The notes under the pieces were generated by a model. The model saw only the letters and a list, made by a program, of their open reading frames with translations. It did no database searches and was not told the origin of the DNA. 64,000 nt of DNA. It comes from Pedobacter helvus. GTDB taxonomy: Bacteria > Bacteroidota > Bacteroidia > Sphingobacteriales > Sphingobacteriaceae. Shown in pieces: positions 41,220-50,516 of the stretch (position 1 is its first letter; each line of letters opens with the position of its first letter). Where the stretch lies: NCBI RefSeq assembly GCF_005925325.1, contig NZ_SRMP01000001.1, positions 620,001 to 684,000 of the forward strand, written 5' to 3'. Made by a program: the position numbers and the translations under genes.

Positions 41220-43397
41220 ATGAGCAGAACAATTATTATTTCGAACAGACTACCCGTTAAGATCAGTAAAAACAATGGAAAATACGTTCTTAAAAAGAGT
41301 GAAGGCGGCTTAGCTACCGGGCTTGGAGACGTATACAAAAATGGCAGTATGCTATGGGTCGGTTGGCCTGGCATCGATATCCCTGAAAAAGATCAGCCAG
41401 AGATAACCAAACAATTAGCTTCACTTAATCTCATACCGGTCTTTCTAACTCAAGAAGAAATCAATCTTTTTTATGAGGGCTTCTCTAACGAAGTACTTTG
41501 GCCAGTTTTTCACTACTTAGTTACTTACGCTCGTTTTGAGCAAGTCTATTGGGATAGCTATGTCTCCGTAAATGAAAAATTTGCAGCAGCTACTCAGCAT
41601 GCTTTTAACGAAGGCGACAAAATATGGATACAAGACTACCAACTTTTATGCCTGCCATCTCTTTTGAGAGAAAAGCTAAGCAATACCACCATTGGATTTT
41701 TCCAACACATCCCATTTCCTTCTTTCGAGATTTTTAGGTTAATCCCTTGGCGAGATAAGTTGATTGAAGGGATGCTTGGAGCAGACCTGATTGGTTTTCA
41801 TACTTACGATGACGTACGCCATTTTTTAAGTGCAGCCTCGCGACTTACACCGGTAACCTTTTCATCAAATATCATTTCTATGGGAAACCGACAGATTATA
41901 GTTGAGCCTTTCCCAATGGGAATTGATTATGATAAATTTGAAAAACTGCCCCTTAAACGACAAGTACTCGCAGAAATAGATAATCTTAATAGCGAAAAAC
42001 GAGGCCGGATTGCCCTTTCCATAGACAGGTTAGATTACAGTAAAGGAATTTTAGAACGTATTAGAGCCATCGAACTTTTATTTCAACTTCACCCAAAATT
42101 TATTGGCGAAATCAGCTTGCTTATGGTTGTAGTGCCTTCTAGAGATACCGTACCGCAATATAAAGAGCTTAAAGAAAAAATCGACCAGCTGGTTGGCAAT
42201 ATCAATGCGAAATACAGAACCTTAGACTGGGTTCCTATCAATTATTTTTACCGTTCTTTTTCAATGGAAACACTTTCTGCAATGTATAGCGTAGCTGATA
42301 TTTGTTTAGTGACGCCGATGAGAGATGGTATGAACTTGGTAAGTAAGGAATATGTAGCAAGTAGAACGGATGAAACTGGCGTATTGATTTTAAGCGAAAT
42401 GGCAGGGGCTTCGAAAGAGCTAAACGACGCAATTATCGTTAATCCCAATAACATTGGCGATATTATGAATGCCATTGTAGAAGCATTGTTGATGCCAGTA
42501 GAAGAGCAGAGAAGAAGAATGCAGATTATGCGATCCTTGGTAAGCAAATTCAACGTCAAAAGATGGGTAAGCAACTTCTTAAGTCGCATGGATGATGCGA
42601 AATTGTTGCAGCATTCTTTGAAGACAAAACACGCTGTTAACAAGGTTAGCCAAGGCATTATCAGTAGATATGCATCTACTCAAAAACGTATTATATTTTT
42701 AGATTATGACGGCACTTTAGTAGGCTTCAAAGCTAATATTGATGACGCTAGTCCAGACAACGAGTTAATTAAATTACTAGATGAATTTTCTCAGGATGAA
42801 AATAATACCGTTGTAATTATCAGTGGCAGAAAGCATGAAACATTAGAAAAATGGTTTGGCAACTTAAATATTGGCATTATCGCAGAACATGGCGCTTGGC
42901 AAAAAAGACAAAATGAAGAATGGCATTCGCTTCCTTTACTAAATGATCAGTGGAAAAGTGAAATTAAGAGTATTTTAGAGACTTACACAGATCGTACTCC
43001 TGGCGCATTCATTGAGGAAAAAAGCTTCTCATTGGTTTGGCATTACCGAAAAACTGAAAGTGGCTTAGGCGAGTTAAGAGCAAACGAAATTATCAATAAT
43101 CTAAGAGTTTTGGCAGCCGACAAAGGCTTGCAGATTATGCCAGGCAACAAGGTGATTGAGTTTAGAAACATGGAAGTAAATAAAGGAAAAGCTGCCATGA
43201 ACTGGATGCACGAAACGGAATATGATTTTATTTTAGCCATGGGCGATGATCATACTGACGAAGATATCTTCAAAGCAATGCCAAGCAATGGGATTACCAT
43301 AAAAGTGGGCAGTGAAGTTTCAGAAGCAAAGTTTTACTTAAACGATCATTTAGAAGTAAGGGAATTACTACATTCAATATTAGAAGAAGGTAAATAA
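41220..43397 (+). CDS. otsAB: Bifunctional trehalose-6-phosphate synthase/phosphatase
   Basis: A 725-residue fusion. Residues 1-470 are the OtsA glycosyltransferase (GT20): IIISNRLPVKI at the start, GGLATGLGDV, WIQDYQLLCLPSLLRE (Gln for His in DYH), FFQHIPFPSFEIFR, SIDRLDYSKGILERI and TPMRDGMNLVSKEYVA. The C-terminal 240 residues are an OtsB HAD phosphatase: IIFLDYDGTLVGF with nucleophile Asp, VVIISGRKHETLEKWF, and AMGDDHTDEDIFKAM. It makes trehalose-6-phosphate from UDP-glucose and glucose-6-phosphate and then trehalose, an osmoprotectant. Convergent with the GH15 gene. Confidence 0.95.
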   Translation: MSRTIIISNRLPVKISKNNGKYVLKKSEGGLATGLGDVYKNGSMLWVGWPGIDIPEKDQPEITKQLASLNLIPVFLTQEEINLFYEGFSNEVLWPVFHYLVTYARFEQVYWDSYVSVNEKFAAATQHAFNEGDKIWIQDYQLLCLPSLLREKLSNTTIGFFQHIPFPSFEIFRLIPWRDKLIEGMLGADLIGFHTYDDVRHFLSAASRLTPVTFSSNIISMGNRQIIVEPFPMGIDYDKFEKLPLKRQVLAEIDNLNSEKRGRIALSIDRLDYSKGILERIRAIELLFQLHPKFIGEISLLMVVVPSRDTVPQYKELKEKIDQLVGNINAKYRTLDWVPINYFYRSFSMETLSAMYSVADICLVTPMRDGMNLVSKEYVASRTDETGVLILSEMAGASKELNDAIIVNPNNIGDIMNAIVEALLMPVEEQRRRMQIMRSLVSKFNVKRWVSNFLSRMDDAKLLQHSLKTKHAVNKVSQGIISRYASTQKRIIFLDYDGTLVGFKANIDDASPDNELIKLLDEFSQDENNTVVIISGRKHETLEKWFGNLNIGIIAEHGAWQKRQNEEWHSLPLLNDQWKSEIKSILETYTDRTPGAFIEEKSFSLVWHYRKTESGLGELRANEIINNLRVLAADKGLQIMPGNKVIEFRNMEVNKGKAAMNWMHETEYDFILAMGDDHTDEDIFKAMPSNGITIKVGSEVSEAKFYLNDHLEVRELLHSILEEGK

Positions 43398-43401
43398 TTC
43401 A

Positions 43402-43487
43402 TCATTTTGAACATAGTAGAGAAATCTTTGAACTTCGAATAAACATCTTCAAAGATTTCTCCTCTCGCTACATTTCGGTCGAAATGA
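43402..43487. repeat. Palindromic intergenic repeat between otsAB and the GH15 gene
   Basis: Ends TCATTTTGA and TCGAAATGA are inverted (one mismatch). Inside, GAAATCTTTGAA (43421-43432) and TTCAAAGATTTC (43448-43459) form a perfect 12-bp stem. A related element is at 61543-61621. It may also act as a terminator or RNA-processing site for both convergent genes. Confidence 0.7.
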
Positions 43488-43497
43488 CGGGCATGTT

Positions 43498-45282
43498 TTA
43501 CAAAAACACGGGTCTATCCAACTTCGTTGCAATTCGGTAAGCTGCATTCATTAAACCTACATGGCTATAAGCTTGCGGAAAATTACCCCACTGACTTCCT
43601 GATTTAGCGTCTACATCTTCACTAAACAACATCAAATGGTTGCAATAACGAATAATGTTTTCAAAAGCTTCTATCGCCTCATCTACCCTACCCACACAAG
43701 CTAAAGCTTCTACATACCAAAAAGCACAGATTAAAAAGGTAGTCTTTGGCTTTCCAAAATCATCGGCGTGCAAATAACGATAAAACAGACCATCTTCTGT
43801 TTTCAATTCTTTTTCTAAGCCAATCAAATGATCTTTGGCTCTTTGCGAAGAAGGATCCAGATAATTCATCATGATCAGTTGAAGTGTACTTGCGTCTAAA
43901 TGTTTACTCCCAACAGCATTAGTATACACCTTTCGTTCCTCATCATAACAAGCTTCGATATGCGCCGCAGCTTTATCAATTAACACCTGCGCCCGCTGCT
44001 GTAAAGATTGATTTCCAGTAGTTTTTGCCATTTTAAGCGCAGCATTTGCCCCAGCCCACTGAAATAGGTTACTGTAGCAATGTGTATTGGCAATGTTCCT
44101 AAATTCCCAAATTCCTGCGTCTTTTTCATCAATGGTCATCTCAATTTTTTCCAACACACTTTCTATCCAACGCACCGAGTCGCCCCTTTCTGAAAAAACA
44201 AAACGGTGGTCTGTGTAAAGTGGTAACATAGAAATTAGCACCTGGCCGTTAATGTCGTTTTGGATATGTTCATAAGCTTGATTACCTACACGAATAGGCT
44301 TTTCGCCCATATACCCGTTCAGGTGATCTAAGGTAACTTCTACTATATTTCGCTTACCGGTAATCCCGTATAAAGGTTGATAGCGCTTATCAGTGTCGAA
44401 ACTGATATCGGAAATGTAGTTGAAATACTTTTCCATTTCCTCGAAATGACCAATATGGTTAAGCGAAGTGAGTACGTAGAACGAATCTCTTAGCCAACAG
44501 TAACGGTAATCCCAATTTCGGGTACTTCCCGGCGATTCGGGTAAACTTGTGGTACTTGCTGCAATGATTGCACCCGTATCTTCATACTGATGAATTTTCA
44601 AAACCAACGCTGAGCGAATCACCTGTGGCTGATAAAAGCCTGCTATAGACGAATGTTTGATCCAAGTGCGCCAATATGCTGTGGTTTCTCTCAAAAATTG
44701 TTCAGCTGTAGCCACTATTGGCGCATCTAAATTGTAACCGTAGGTAAAGATTAGATATTTGGCGTCATTGAGCACGAAATCTTGCTCATCTAAAATATAA
44801 TTTAGCGATACGTTTGTGGTTAAGCGCATATCTTCATCACAACCAAAATAATCGATGTGGTTACTGCCTAGCGCCGCTCGCATCTTTCCTTTTCCATAAT
44901 CGCAAACAGGCTCGCAGGCTACTCTAATACGTGGGCTCCCCTCTAAAGGCTCGATTTTTCTTATCAGCATTAAGGGCTTAAAATAACGTTCGTGCAAATG
45001 GAAACGAGGTGCAAAATCGGTGATGCGATATTTGCCGTCGGCAGCCGTAATCTCGGTCCTTAAAACATTGGTATTTTCTATATAGTATTGATGCGATGTG
45101 TAATCGGTAGTTGGTAGAATAGTGCATTTGCCGCCTTTTTGCTCGTCTAGCATGCTGCCAAAAACAAATGAGCTGTCGAATTTTGGCCAGCAGAGCCAAC
45201 TGATATTTGTGTTTTTATGAATATGAGCGATGTAAGAGCAGTTTCCAATAATTCCTGTTTGATATAAATGTGTAGCTGTCAT
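43498..45282 (-). CDS. GH15 family glycoside hydrolase (glucoamylase/trehalase-like)
   Basis: A 594-residue protein of the GH15 family with a trehalase-like N-terminal domain (IGNCSYIAHIHKNTNISWLCWPKFDSS). The catalytic (alpha/alpha)6 barrel shows SPGSTRNWDYRYCWLRDSFY, then HCYSNLFQWAGANAALKM near the general acid, and the C-terminal GNFPQAYSHVGLMNAAYR. No signal peptide, so it acts inside the cell on trehalose, maltose or glucans. Opposite to the otsAB fusion and near glgA-glgC, so it may be the trehalase that balances otsAB. Substrate not decided. Confidence 0.9.
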   Translation of the reverse strand: MTATHLYQTGIIGNCSYIAHIHKNTNISWLCWPKFDSSFVFGSMLDEQKGGKCTILPTTDYTSHQYYIENTNVLRTEITAADGKYRITDFAPRFHLHERYFKPLMLIRKIEPLEGSPRIRVACEPVCDYGKGKMRAALGSNHIDYFGCDEDMRLTTNVSLNYILDEQDFVLNDAKYLIFTYGYNLDAPIVATAEQFLRETTAYWRTWIKHSSIAGFYQPQVIRSALVLKIHQYEDTGAIIAASTTSLPESPGSTRNWDYRYCWLRDSFYVLTSLNHIGHFEEMEKYFNYISDISFDTDKRYQPLYGITGKRNIVEVTLDHLNGYMGEKPIRVGNQAYEHIQNDINGQVLISMLPLYTDHRFVFSERGDSVRWIESVLEKIEMTIDEKDAGIWEFRNIANTHCYSNLFQWAGANAALKMAKTTGNQSLQQRAQVLIDKAAAHIEACYDEERKVYTNAVGSKHLDASTLQLIMMNYLDPSSQRAKDHLIGLEKELKTEDGLFYRYLHADDFGKPKTTFLICAFWYVEALACVGRVDEAIEAFENIIRYCNHLMLFSEDVDAKSGSQWGNFPQAYSHVGLMNAAYRIATKLDRPVFL

Positions 45283-45353
45283 AAAAAATGGGATGTTTTT
45301 AATTACAACAGTAAAAACTAGGGATAGTTTAGAAAACCCTCATTTCATCACAC

Positions 45354-45387
45354 AAAAAAGCCTTTCAGGCAGTCCTGAAAGGCTTTT
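45354..45387 (-). terminator. Terminator of glgC
   Basis: AAAAAAGCCTTTCAGG and CCTGAAAGGCTTTT form a long, nearly perfect stem, ending in a T-run on the minus strand directly after the glgC stop. Confidence 0.85.
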
Positions 45388-45406
45388 AATTTAGTATTCG
45401 TGAGAA

Positions 45407-46678
45407 TTAAATCACTGTTCCATTAGGCACTACAGCGCCTTTTTTCACTACTACAATTCCATCTTTTACTACATAGAAACCAAAATCGCCCTCAGCAAGG
45501 TGGCTACCACCATTAATACGCACGTCATTCCCTATTTTAGAGTTTTTATCGATAATCGCATTATTGATATAACATCTATCGCCAATACCTAATAAGGGTG
45601 TTCCAATTCTATTTGCCTCGTTTATTTCATCGAGTGTTTGGTAACGATCGCTACCCATTACATAACAATTTGCAATGGTTGTTCCTCTTCCAATACGAGC
45701 TCTGATCCCTAAAACAGAATGCTCTACCCTACTCGCTTGCACAATACAACCTTCTGCTATAATTGCTTTTTCTAAGGTAGTACCCGAAATTTTTGACGGC
45801 GGCAACATCCTAGATCTGGTGAAAATGGTATGCGCCGTATCAAACATATTAAATTTCGGCAAATCATCTGTTAAGCCCAAGTTCGCCTCAAAAAATGATG
45901 AAATATTACCTATATCTGTCCAATAACCTTCGTACTGATAGCTCAATACTTTGTTATTTTCTAAAGCTCTTGGAATAATTTCTTTGCCAAAATCCTTTTC
46001 CTCTGGATTTTCATTCAACATCTTGATCAAGACATCTCTATTGAAAACGTAGATACCCATAGAAGCTAAGAAATGCTTACCTTCTCGTTGCATCTCTTCA
46101 CCAGTATCTGAAGTCCAGTCTGGCAACAACTCATCTTTTGGTTTCTCGATAAACGATGTGATTACGTTTTGCTCATCCGTTTTCATGATCCCAAAATCGT
46201 TCGCATCTTTTGCAGTTACCGGAATAGTTGCAATAGAAATTTCGGCTTCGGCCTCAATATGCGCCTGCAACATATCCTTAAAGTCCATTTGATACAGCTG
46301 ATCTCCAGATAAGATCAAGATATAGTCAAATTCGTGGCTCACAATATGATGCATACACTGGCGCACCGCATCTGCAGTACCCTGAAACCATGCTGGATTG
46401 TCTGGTGTTTGCTCTGCAGCCAGAATATCAACAAAAGCCTTAGAAAAATGACTGAAATGGTAAGTATTTTTGATGTGTTTATTCAGTGACGCCGAGTTAA
46501 ACTGCGTAAGCACGAACATACGATGAATGCCCGAGTTTAAACAGTTGGAAATAGGTATATCCACTAAACGATACTTCCCCGCAATTGGCACTGCCGGTTT
46601 AGATCTCGTTAGTGTTAACGGTGCCAACCTCGACCCTTGACCACCTCCTAAAATAACTCCTAATACTTTATCCGTCAT
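45407..46678 (-). CDS. glgC: Glucose-1-phosphate adenylyltransferase
   Basis: A 423-residue protein (usual length about 420). Motifs: GVILGGGQGSRLAPLTLTR with the nucleotide loop, KPAVPIAGKYRLVDIPISNC, LILSGDQLYQMDF, SIATIPVTAKDANDFGIM, and SFIEKP. The C-terminal part (RARIGRGTTIANCYVMGSD onward) is the left-handed beta helix that carries allosteric control. It makes ADP-glucose, the donor for glycogen synthase. It lies 14 bp after glgA on the same strand, so they form one operon. Confidence 0.95.
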   Translation of the reverse strand: MTDKVLGVILGGGQGSRLAPLTLTRSKPAVPIAGKYRLVDIPISNCLNSGIHRMFVLTQFNSASLNKHIKNTYHFSHFSKAFVDILAAEQTPDNPAWFQGTADAVRQCMHHIVSHEFDYILILSGDQLYQMDFKDMLQAHIEAEAEISIATIPVTAKDANDFGIMKTDEQNVITSFIEKPKDELLPDWTSDTGEEMQREGKHFLASMGIYVFNRDVLIKMLNENPEEKDFGKEIIPRALENNKVLSYQYEGYWTDIGNISSFFEANLGLTDDLPKFNMFDTAHTIFTRSRMLPPSKISGTTLEKAIIAEGCIVQASRVEHSVLGIRARIGRGTTIANCYVMGSDRYQTLDEINEANRIGTPLLGIGDRCYINNAIIDKNSKIGNDVRINGGSHLAEGDFGFYVVKDGIVVVKKGAVVPNGTVI

Positions 46679-46692
46679 AGTTTTTTATTGTT

Positions 46693-48099
46693 TTACATTT
46701 GGTATATATCTATGTATTGCTGCGCCGAGTTATCCCATGAGTGGTCTATCGACATCATATATTTTCTTATTTCTTTAACTTTATTCTGATCAAGGTATAA
46801 TTCGTATGCCCTACCAATAGCATGCCCTACGTCCCATACGCTCGTTTGATCGTGGCAAATTCCAAAGCCGCCATCGCCTATGTCAATCACTGTATCTTTT
46901 AATCCGCCAATCCTTCTCACAATTGGAATGGTTCCATACCTTAAAGCATACATTTGGTTTAATCCGCAAGGTTCTACCCTCGATGGCATCAACAAGAAAT
47001 CTGCACCCGCATAAATCTGGTGAGACAGCGCCTCATTGTAACCAATGTAAGCATTGTAATTACCAGGATATCTGTGTGTAATTTCACTCAAACGATCTTC
47101 TACCTGCGGATCTCCCGAACCTAAAACTAAAATATTGATATCACCGTTACTTTGTGCTAAGGCATTGTAAAAAATATCAGGCAATAAATCCGCTCCTTTT
47201 TCTCCTACCAAACGCCCAATAAATGTATAGAGTGGTTTAGTTGAATCGAGGTTAAAAACACGACAAAGCTCTTCTTTGTTTGCTTTTTTTCCACTTTCTA
47301 TCGTCCTTGCAGTATAGCCTTTTACTATCATCTTGTCTTTCTGTGGATTCCATACTTCAGTATCGATCCCATTAAGTACACCAATAGATTTTCCTCGCTC
47401 TTGCGAAAGCAAGCTCTCTAGTCCGTTGGCTACATGACTAATCTCTTCTAAATAACTAGGAGACACTGTAGTTACACGCCAAGCACATTTAATGGCCGAA
47501 GCCAAAGGGTTAATGGCACTATTCCAATCCAACTTACTTGTATTAATTAAATCGAACGGTGGCAGGTAAAGAAGCTTATCCCAACCAAACTGCCCCTGAT
47601 ATTGCGCATTATGGATAGTTAAGACAGTTGGCACCTGATTTAAATGGCGATATTGATCACAGTTGCTCACCATAAATGGAATTAAACCTGCATGATGATC
47701 GTGTACATGGATTACATCTGGGCGGTGTTCCCACTGTGCTATCCAGTCTAATGTTGCAACCTGAAATGCAATAAAGCGTTCGGTATCATCTCCGTAACCA
47801 TACACGCCACCCCTATCAAATAAACCAGCAACATGCACCAAAAAAATATCAAAACCTAGTTTATTAGTTTTCTCTCTTAATATTCTAGCTTGGTAATTGG
47901 TCGATGCAACTTTTACCCAACCATCATATACTGTTTCGAACTCGTTTTCATATAAAAACTTAGAATTGTAAGCGGGCATAACCACCTTGGCCACATGACC
48001 TAGTTTGTTCTGATACTTGGGTAAAGCCCCAACAACATCGCCCAAACCACCTACTTTAGCAACGGGATAGCATTCTGCACTTAGATGTATGATCTCCAT
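46693..48099 (-). CDS. glgA: Glycogen synthase (ADP-glucose type)
   Basis: A 468-residue GT5 enzyme. Motifs: SAECYPVAKVGGLGDVVGALPK with the KVGGLGDV ADP-glucose loop, HVHDHHAGLIPFMV, LTIHNAQYQGQF, GVLNGIDTEVWNP, and the C-terminal LLMPSRVEPCGLNQMYALRY. It elongates alpha-1,4-glucan using ADP-glucose from glgC, its downstream operon partner. No branching enzyme or phosphorylase is in the window. Confidence 0.95.
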   Translation of the reverse strand: MEIIHLSAECYPVAKVGGLGDVVGALPKYQNKLGHVAKVVMPAYNSKFLYENEFETVYDGWVKVASTNYQARILREKTNKLGFDIFLVHVAGLFDRGGVYGYGDDTERFIAFQVATLDWIAQWEHRPDVIHVHDHHAGLIPFMVSNCDQYRHLNQVPTVLTIHNAQYQGQFGWDKLLYLPPFDLINTSKLDWNSAINPLASAIKCAWRVTTVSPSYLEEISHVANGLESLLSQERGKSIGVLNGIDTEVWNPQKDKMIVKGYTARTIESGKKANKEELCRVFNLDSTKPLYTFIGRLVGEKGADLLPDIFYNALAQSNGDINILVLGSGDPQVEDRLSEITHRYPGNYNAYIGYNEALSHQIYAGADFLLMPSRVEPCGLNQMYALRYGTIPIVRRIGGLKDTVIDIGDGGFGICHDQTSVWDVGHAIGRAYELYLDQNKVKEIRKYMMSIDHSWDNSAQQYIDIYQM

Positions 48100-48258
48100 A
48101 AAATGATACTCGGATAGAAATTGTTTTAAATTACCTAAATCATCGAGTATTGCAAACTTTTACTCCAAATTAATTTAGAAAACTAAGAAACATCAGATTT
48201 AGCGAATAGGTTTGCCAAATTTCAAGATACTTTTGAGTAATCTGAAACCCTAGAAAAC

Positions 48259-48284
48259 GAAAAAGCTGGGCGCAGGGCCCAGCT
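48259..48284 (-). terminator. Terminator after the SUMT gene
   Basis: AGCTGGGC and GCCCAGCT form a perfect 8-bp stem around five bases, followed on the minus strand by a T-run. It lies about 40 bp past the methyltransferase stop. Confidence 0.8.
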
Positions 48285-48325
48285 AATCACAACCAAACAA
48301 AAATATTACTCTAAGTAATAAGTCT

Positions 48326-49123
48326 TTAATATTGTTCTTGCGCCATTATCGCATAAAACTCGTGGATGGAATTAAATTGCGGATGCAGAGACACCACATT
48401 TCCAAACACCAATAAAGCGGGCGAACTTAATTTCTTCTCTTCAATTAATTCTTCAATCGTATCTACAATTCCGACCACAACATTCTCTTCGGTAGACGAT
48501 CCATTTTCGATCACTGCTACGGGCAAATTAGCTTTGCCTTCCGATTTAAAGATCGAAGCAATTTCCTTGATTTTTTCAATGCCCATTAATACCACGATAG
48601 TTGCATTAGATTTAGCAGCTACGTACAAATCTGGAGAAATTTGCCCTTGGGCGTTGGTTCCAGTTACCACCCAGAAACTTTCGCTCATGTTGCCATAAAC
48701 CATCGGGATTTTTTGCAAGCCCGGTACACCTAGTGCACTAGAAACACCTGGTACGATTTCGGTAGGGATGTTATATGATTCCGCTACATGAACTTCCTCG
48801 TAACCACGAGCAAATACAAATGGATCTCCACTTTTTAACCTCACTACATGACCATAGTTCAAAGCGTAATCGATCATTAACTTGTTGACTAATTTTTGAG
48901 AGAACGACTCATCATCAGAACGCTTACCTACGTAAACTTTGATGGCATTTTCTGGCGCATGATTTAGCAAAGCTTCATTTACAAGTGCATCGTATAAAAC
49001 TACATCTGCAGTTGCCAATGCTTTCACTCCTTTCAAAGTCAACAAATCTGGATCACCAGGACCTGCACCTACCAAAGTAATTTTAGGCTCAACCGTGTTT
49101 CTTTCTACTTTTTCTAAAATCAT
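48326..49123 (-). CDS. cobA: Uroporphyrinogen-III C-methyltransferase
   Basis: A 265-residue SUMT. Motifs: TLVGAGPGDPDLLTLKGVKAL near the N terminus, VVLYDALVNEALL, VRLKSGDPFVFARGYEEV, VPGVSSALGVPGLQKIPM and the C-terminal VVGIVDTIEELI. It transfers two methyl groups from SAM to uroporphyrinogen III to give precorrin-2, the entry to siroheme and cobalamin. No fused CysG domain, so dehydrogenase and chelatase must be elsewhere. A clear TAnnTTTG box precedes it. Confidence 0.93.
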   Translation of the reverse strand: MILEKVERNTVEPKITLVGAGPGDPDLLTLKGVKALATADVVLYDALVNEALLNHAPENAIKVYVGKRSDDESFSQKLVNKLMIDYALNYGHVVRLKSGDPFVFARGYEEVHVAESYNIPTEIVPGVSSALGVPGLQKIPMVYGNMSESFWVVTGTNAQGQISPDLYVAAKSNATIVVLMGIEKIKEIASIFKSEGKANLPVAVIENGSSTEENVVVGIVDTIEELIEEKKLSSPALLVFGNVVSLHPQFNSIHEFYAIMAQEQY

Positions 49124-49147
49124 CGTTCTGTATTTTAATCAACAATA

Positions 49148-49155
49148 CAAATGTA
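49148..49155 (-). promoter_or_regulatory. TACATTTG -7 box upstream of the SUMT gene
   Basis: Perfect match to TAnnTTTG on the minus strand, about 25 bp before the ATG. No obvious -33 TTTG partner. Confidence 0.5.
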
Positions 49156-49433
49156 TATAATTCCTACCTATTTAGTAGTATTTATTTGAAATAAAATATA
49201 ATCAACTAATAATGAGACAGATAATTTTTGAATTTTCTGAGATTTAAATAAATTCTTTTGAAGCGCAATGTGCAGTATCTCATCGGTCCCGATAGTCCTG
49301 CACTGCGTTTCAAGTCCTCTCTCGAGACAAGCTCGGAATGCGGGCTTTCCACTTCGTTCAGGGCTATTTAACTTTGGTAAGTGCTGTTATTATGGAATAT
49401 AGCATGCGTTCTCTGGGTCGTCATACTCGCGTA

Positions 49434-49481
49434 GGCGGGTATCGGAATGCAACAAATGAAATAGCTATAACTTTAAGATCC
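49434..49481. repeat. Dispersed repeat, copy 1
   Basis: Begins GGCGGGTATCGGAATGC and ends AGCTATAACTTTAAGATCC. Aligns with 49620-49663 with small gaps. The bases just upstream form part of a CGCG-TAGGCGGG palindrome. Confidence 0.7.
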
Positions 49482-49619
49482 AGCCTGTAGCAAAGCGAAA
49501 AACTACGAAATAAAATAAATTCAGCATGACGAAATGCTTAAAATACCGTCACCCTGACCATGCAATAGCTGCGAAGCAAATTTATTTAAGGGTCAGTTAA
49601 ACAATTAAACTAGTGCAGT

Positions 49620-49677
49620 GGCGGTATCATAATGCATAAACAATAGCTATCGCTTTAAGATCCCCGCTTTCACGGGG
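49620..49677. repeat. Dispersed repeat, copy 2, with terminal hairpin
   Basis: Begins GGCGGTATCATAATGC and continues AGCTATCGCTTTAAGATCC as in copy 1, ending in the hairpin CCCCG-CTTTCA-CGGGG. The palindromic end is typical of REP-type intergenic elements. Confidence 0.7.
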
Positions 49678-49704
49678 ATGACGAGCGATGAACATTCTGA
49701 TGTA

Positions 49705-50298
49705 TTACGTCAAATTTCTATCTCTAAACCAAACCTCGTCTGGCGTAGCGGAGAAACACTGCATTTTTTCAATTAAAATGCTGGCATCACTTTCGTTAAT
49801 TACCAAATCTCTGTTGGTTTGCTTTAAAAAACGGTGTTGCACCATAACATCCATTTGAGCAAAAAGTAGATCATAGAAACCCCCAACATTTAACACGGCA
49901 ATAGGTTTAGCATGTAAACCCAATTGTAGCCAAGTGAGTACTTCAAAAAATTCTTCTAATGTTCCAAAACCGCCAGGTAAAATCACAAAACCATCAGATA
50001 AATCAGCCATTTTCTGCTTACGCTGGTGCATATTCTCGGTAATAATCATCTGCGTAATACCTTTATGCCCTACCTCCTTATCCATCAAAAACTGCGGAAT
50101 TACACCAGTAACTGTTCCGCCTAATGCCATTACTTCGTTAGCAATCACTCCCATTACACCGACACTTCCACCGCCATACACCAAGTTAATTTCTTGCGCA
50201 ACCATTGTTTTTGCCAAATCTACTATAGCTTGTTTAAGTGTTTCATCGCCATTAAAATTTGAGCCGCAGTAAACACAAAGTGATTTTATCTTTTCCAT
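49705..50298 (-). CDS. LOG family protein (Rossmann fold nucleotide hydrolase)
   Basis: A 197-residue protein with start at ATG 50298; a longer frame to 50364 is unlikely since it would cross a terminator hairpin. Motifs: SLCVYCGSNFNGDETLKQA, VYGGGSVGVMGVIANEV, and the family signature PGGFGTLEEFFEVLTW. These proteins hydrolyse nucleoside monophosphates to base plus ribose 5-phosphate; plant homologues activate cytokinins. The conserved R/E residues are present. Precise bacterial role unknown. Confidence 0.9.
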   Translation of the reverse strand: MEKIKSLCVYCGSNFNGDETLKQAIVDLAKTMVAQEINLVYGGGSVGVMGVIANEVMALGGTVTGVIPQFLMDKEVGHKGITQMIITENMHQRKQKMADLSDGFVILPGGFGTLEEFFEVLTWLQLGLHAKPIAVLNVGGFYDLLFAQMDVMVQHRFLKQTNRDLVINESDASILIEKMQCFSATPDEVWFRDRNLT

Positions 50299-50344
50299 AC
50301 TATAAAATTGTGCAACGAAGATAAAACTCTTTTCTATGAAATAA

Positions 50345-50376
50345 GAAAAGGCCAACGTCAACACACCGGCCTTTTT
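50345..50376 (-). terminator. Terminator hairpin downstream of the TonB receptor gene
   Basis: AAAAGGCC and GGCCTTTTTT pair around a 13- to 14-base loop. T-run on the minus strand follows. It separates the receptor gene from the LOG gene. Confidence 0.65.
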
Positions 50377-50516
50377 TAATTATTACGATAACTATACTAT
50401 ATCAAGCCCTTTGAAACATTTCTTAGTTTTTTGGCGGGCTGTCCGATTACTAGAAAGCTTAGACTTACGAAGTTTTAGAAACTTGGTAAGTCTAAATCCC
50501 CTGTAGGGACTAAGAG

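Larger units (their letters stand above)
49156..49704. other. Non-coding region with remnants of intergenic repeats
   Basis: This 549-bp stretch contains no supported gene. It contains two related repeat copies (49434-49481 and 49620-49677), and relatively GC-rich fragments such as CGTTTCAAGTCCTCTC near 49309 that look like decayed repeat elements. The final part leads to the end of the LOG gene. Confidence 0.7.

Noticed and set aside
50299..50364. Longer start of the LOG-family gene
   Set aside because: It would extend into a terminator hairpin; residue 23 (ATG 50298) matches the normal family start.
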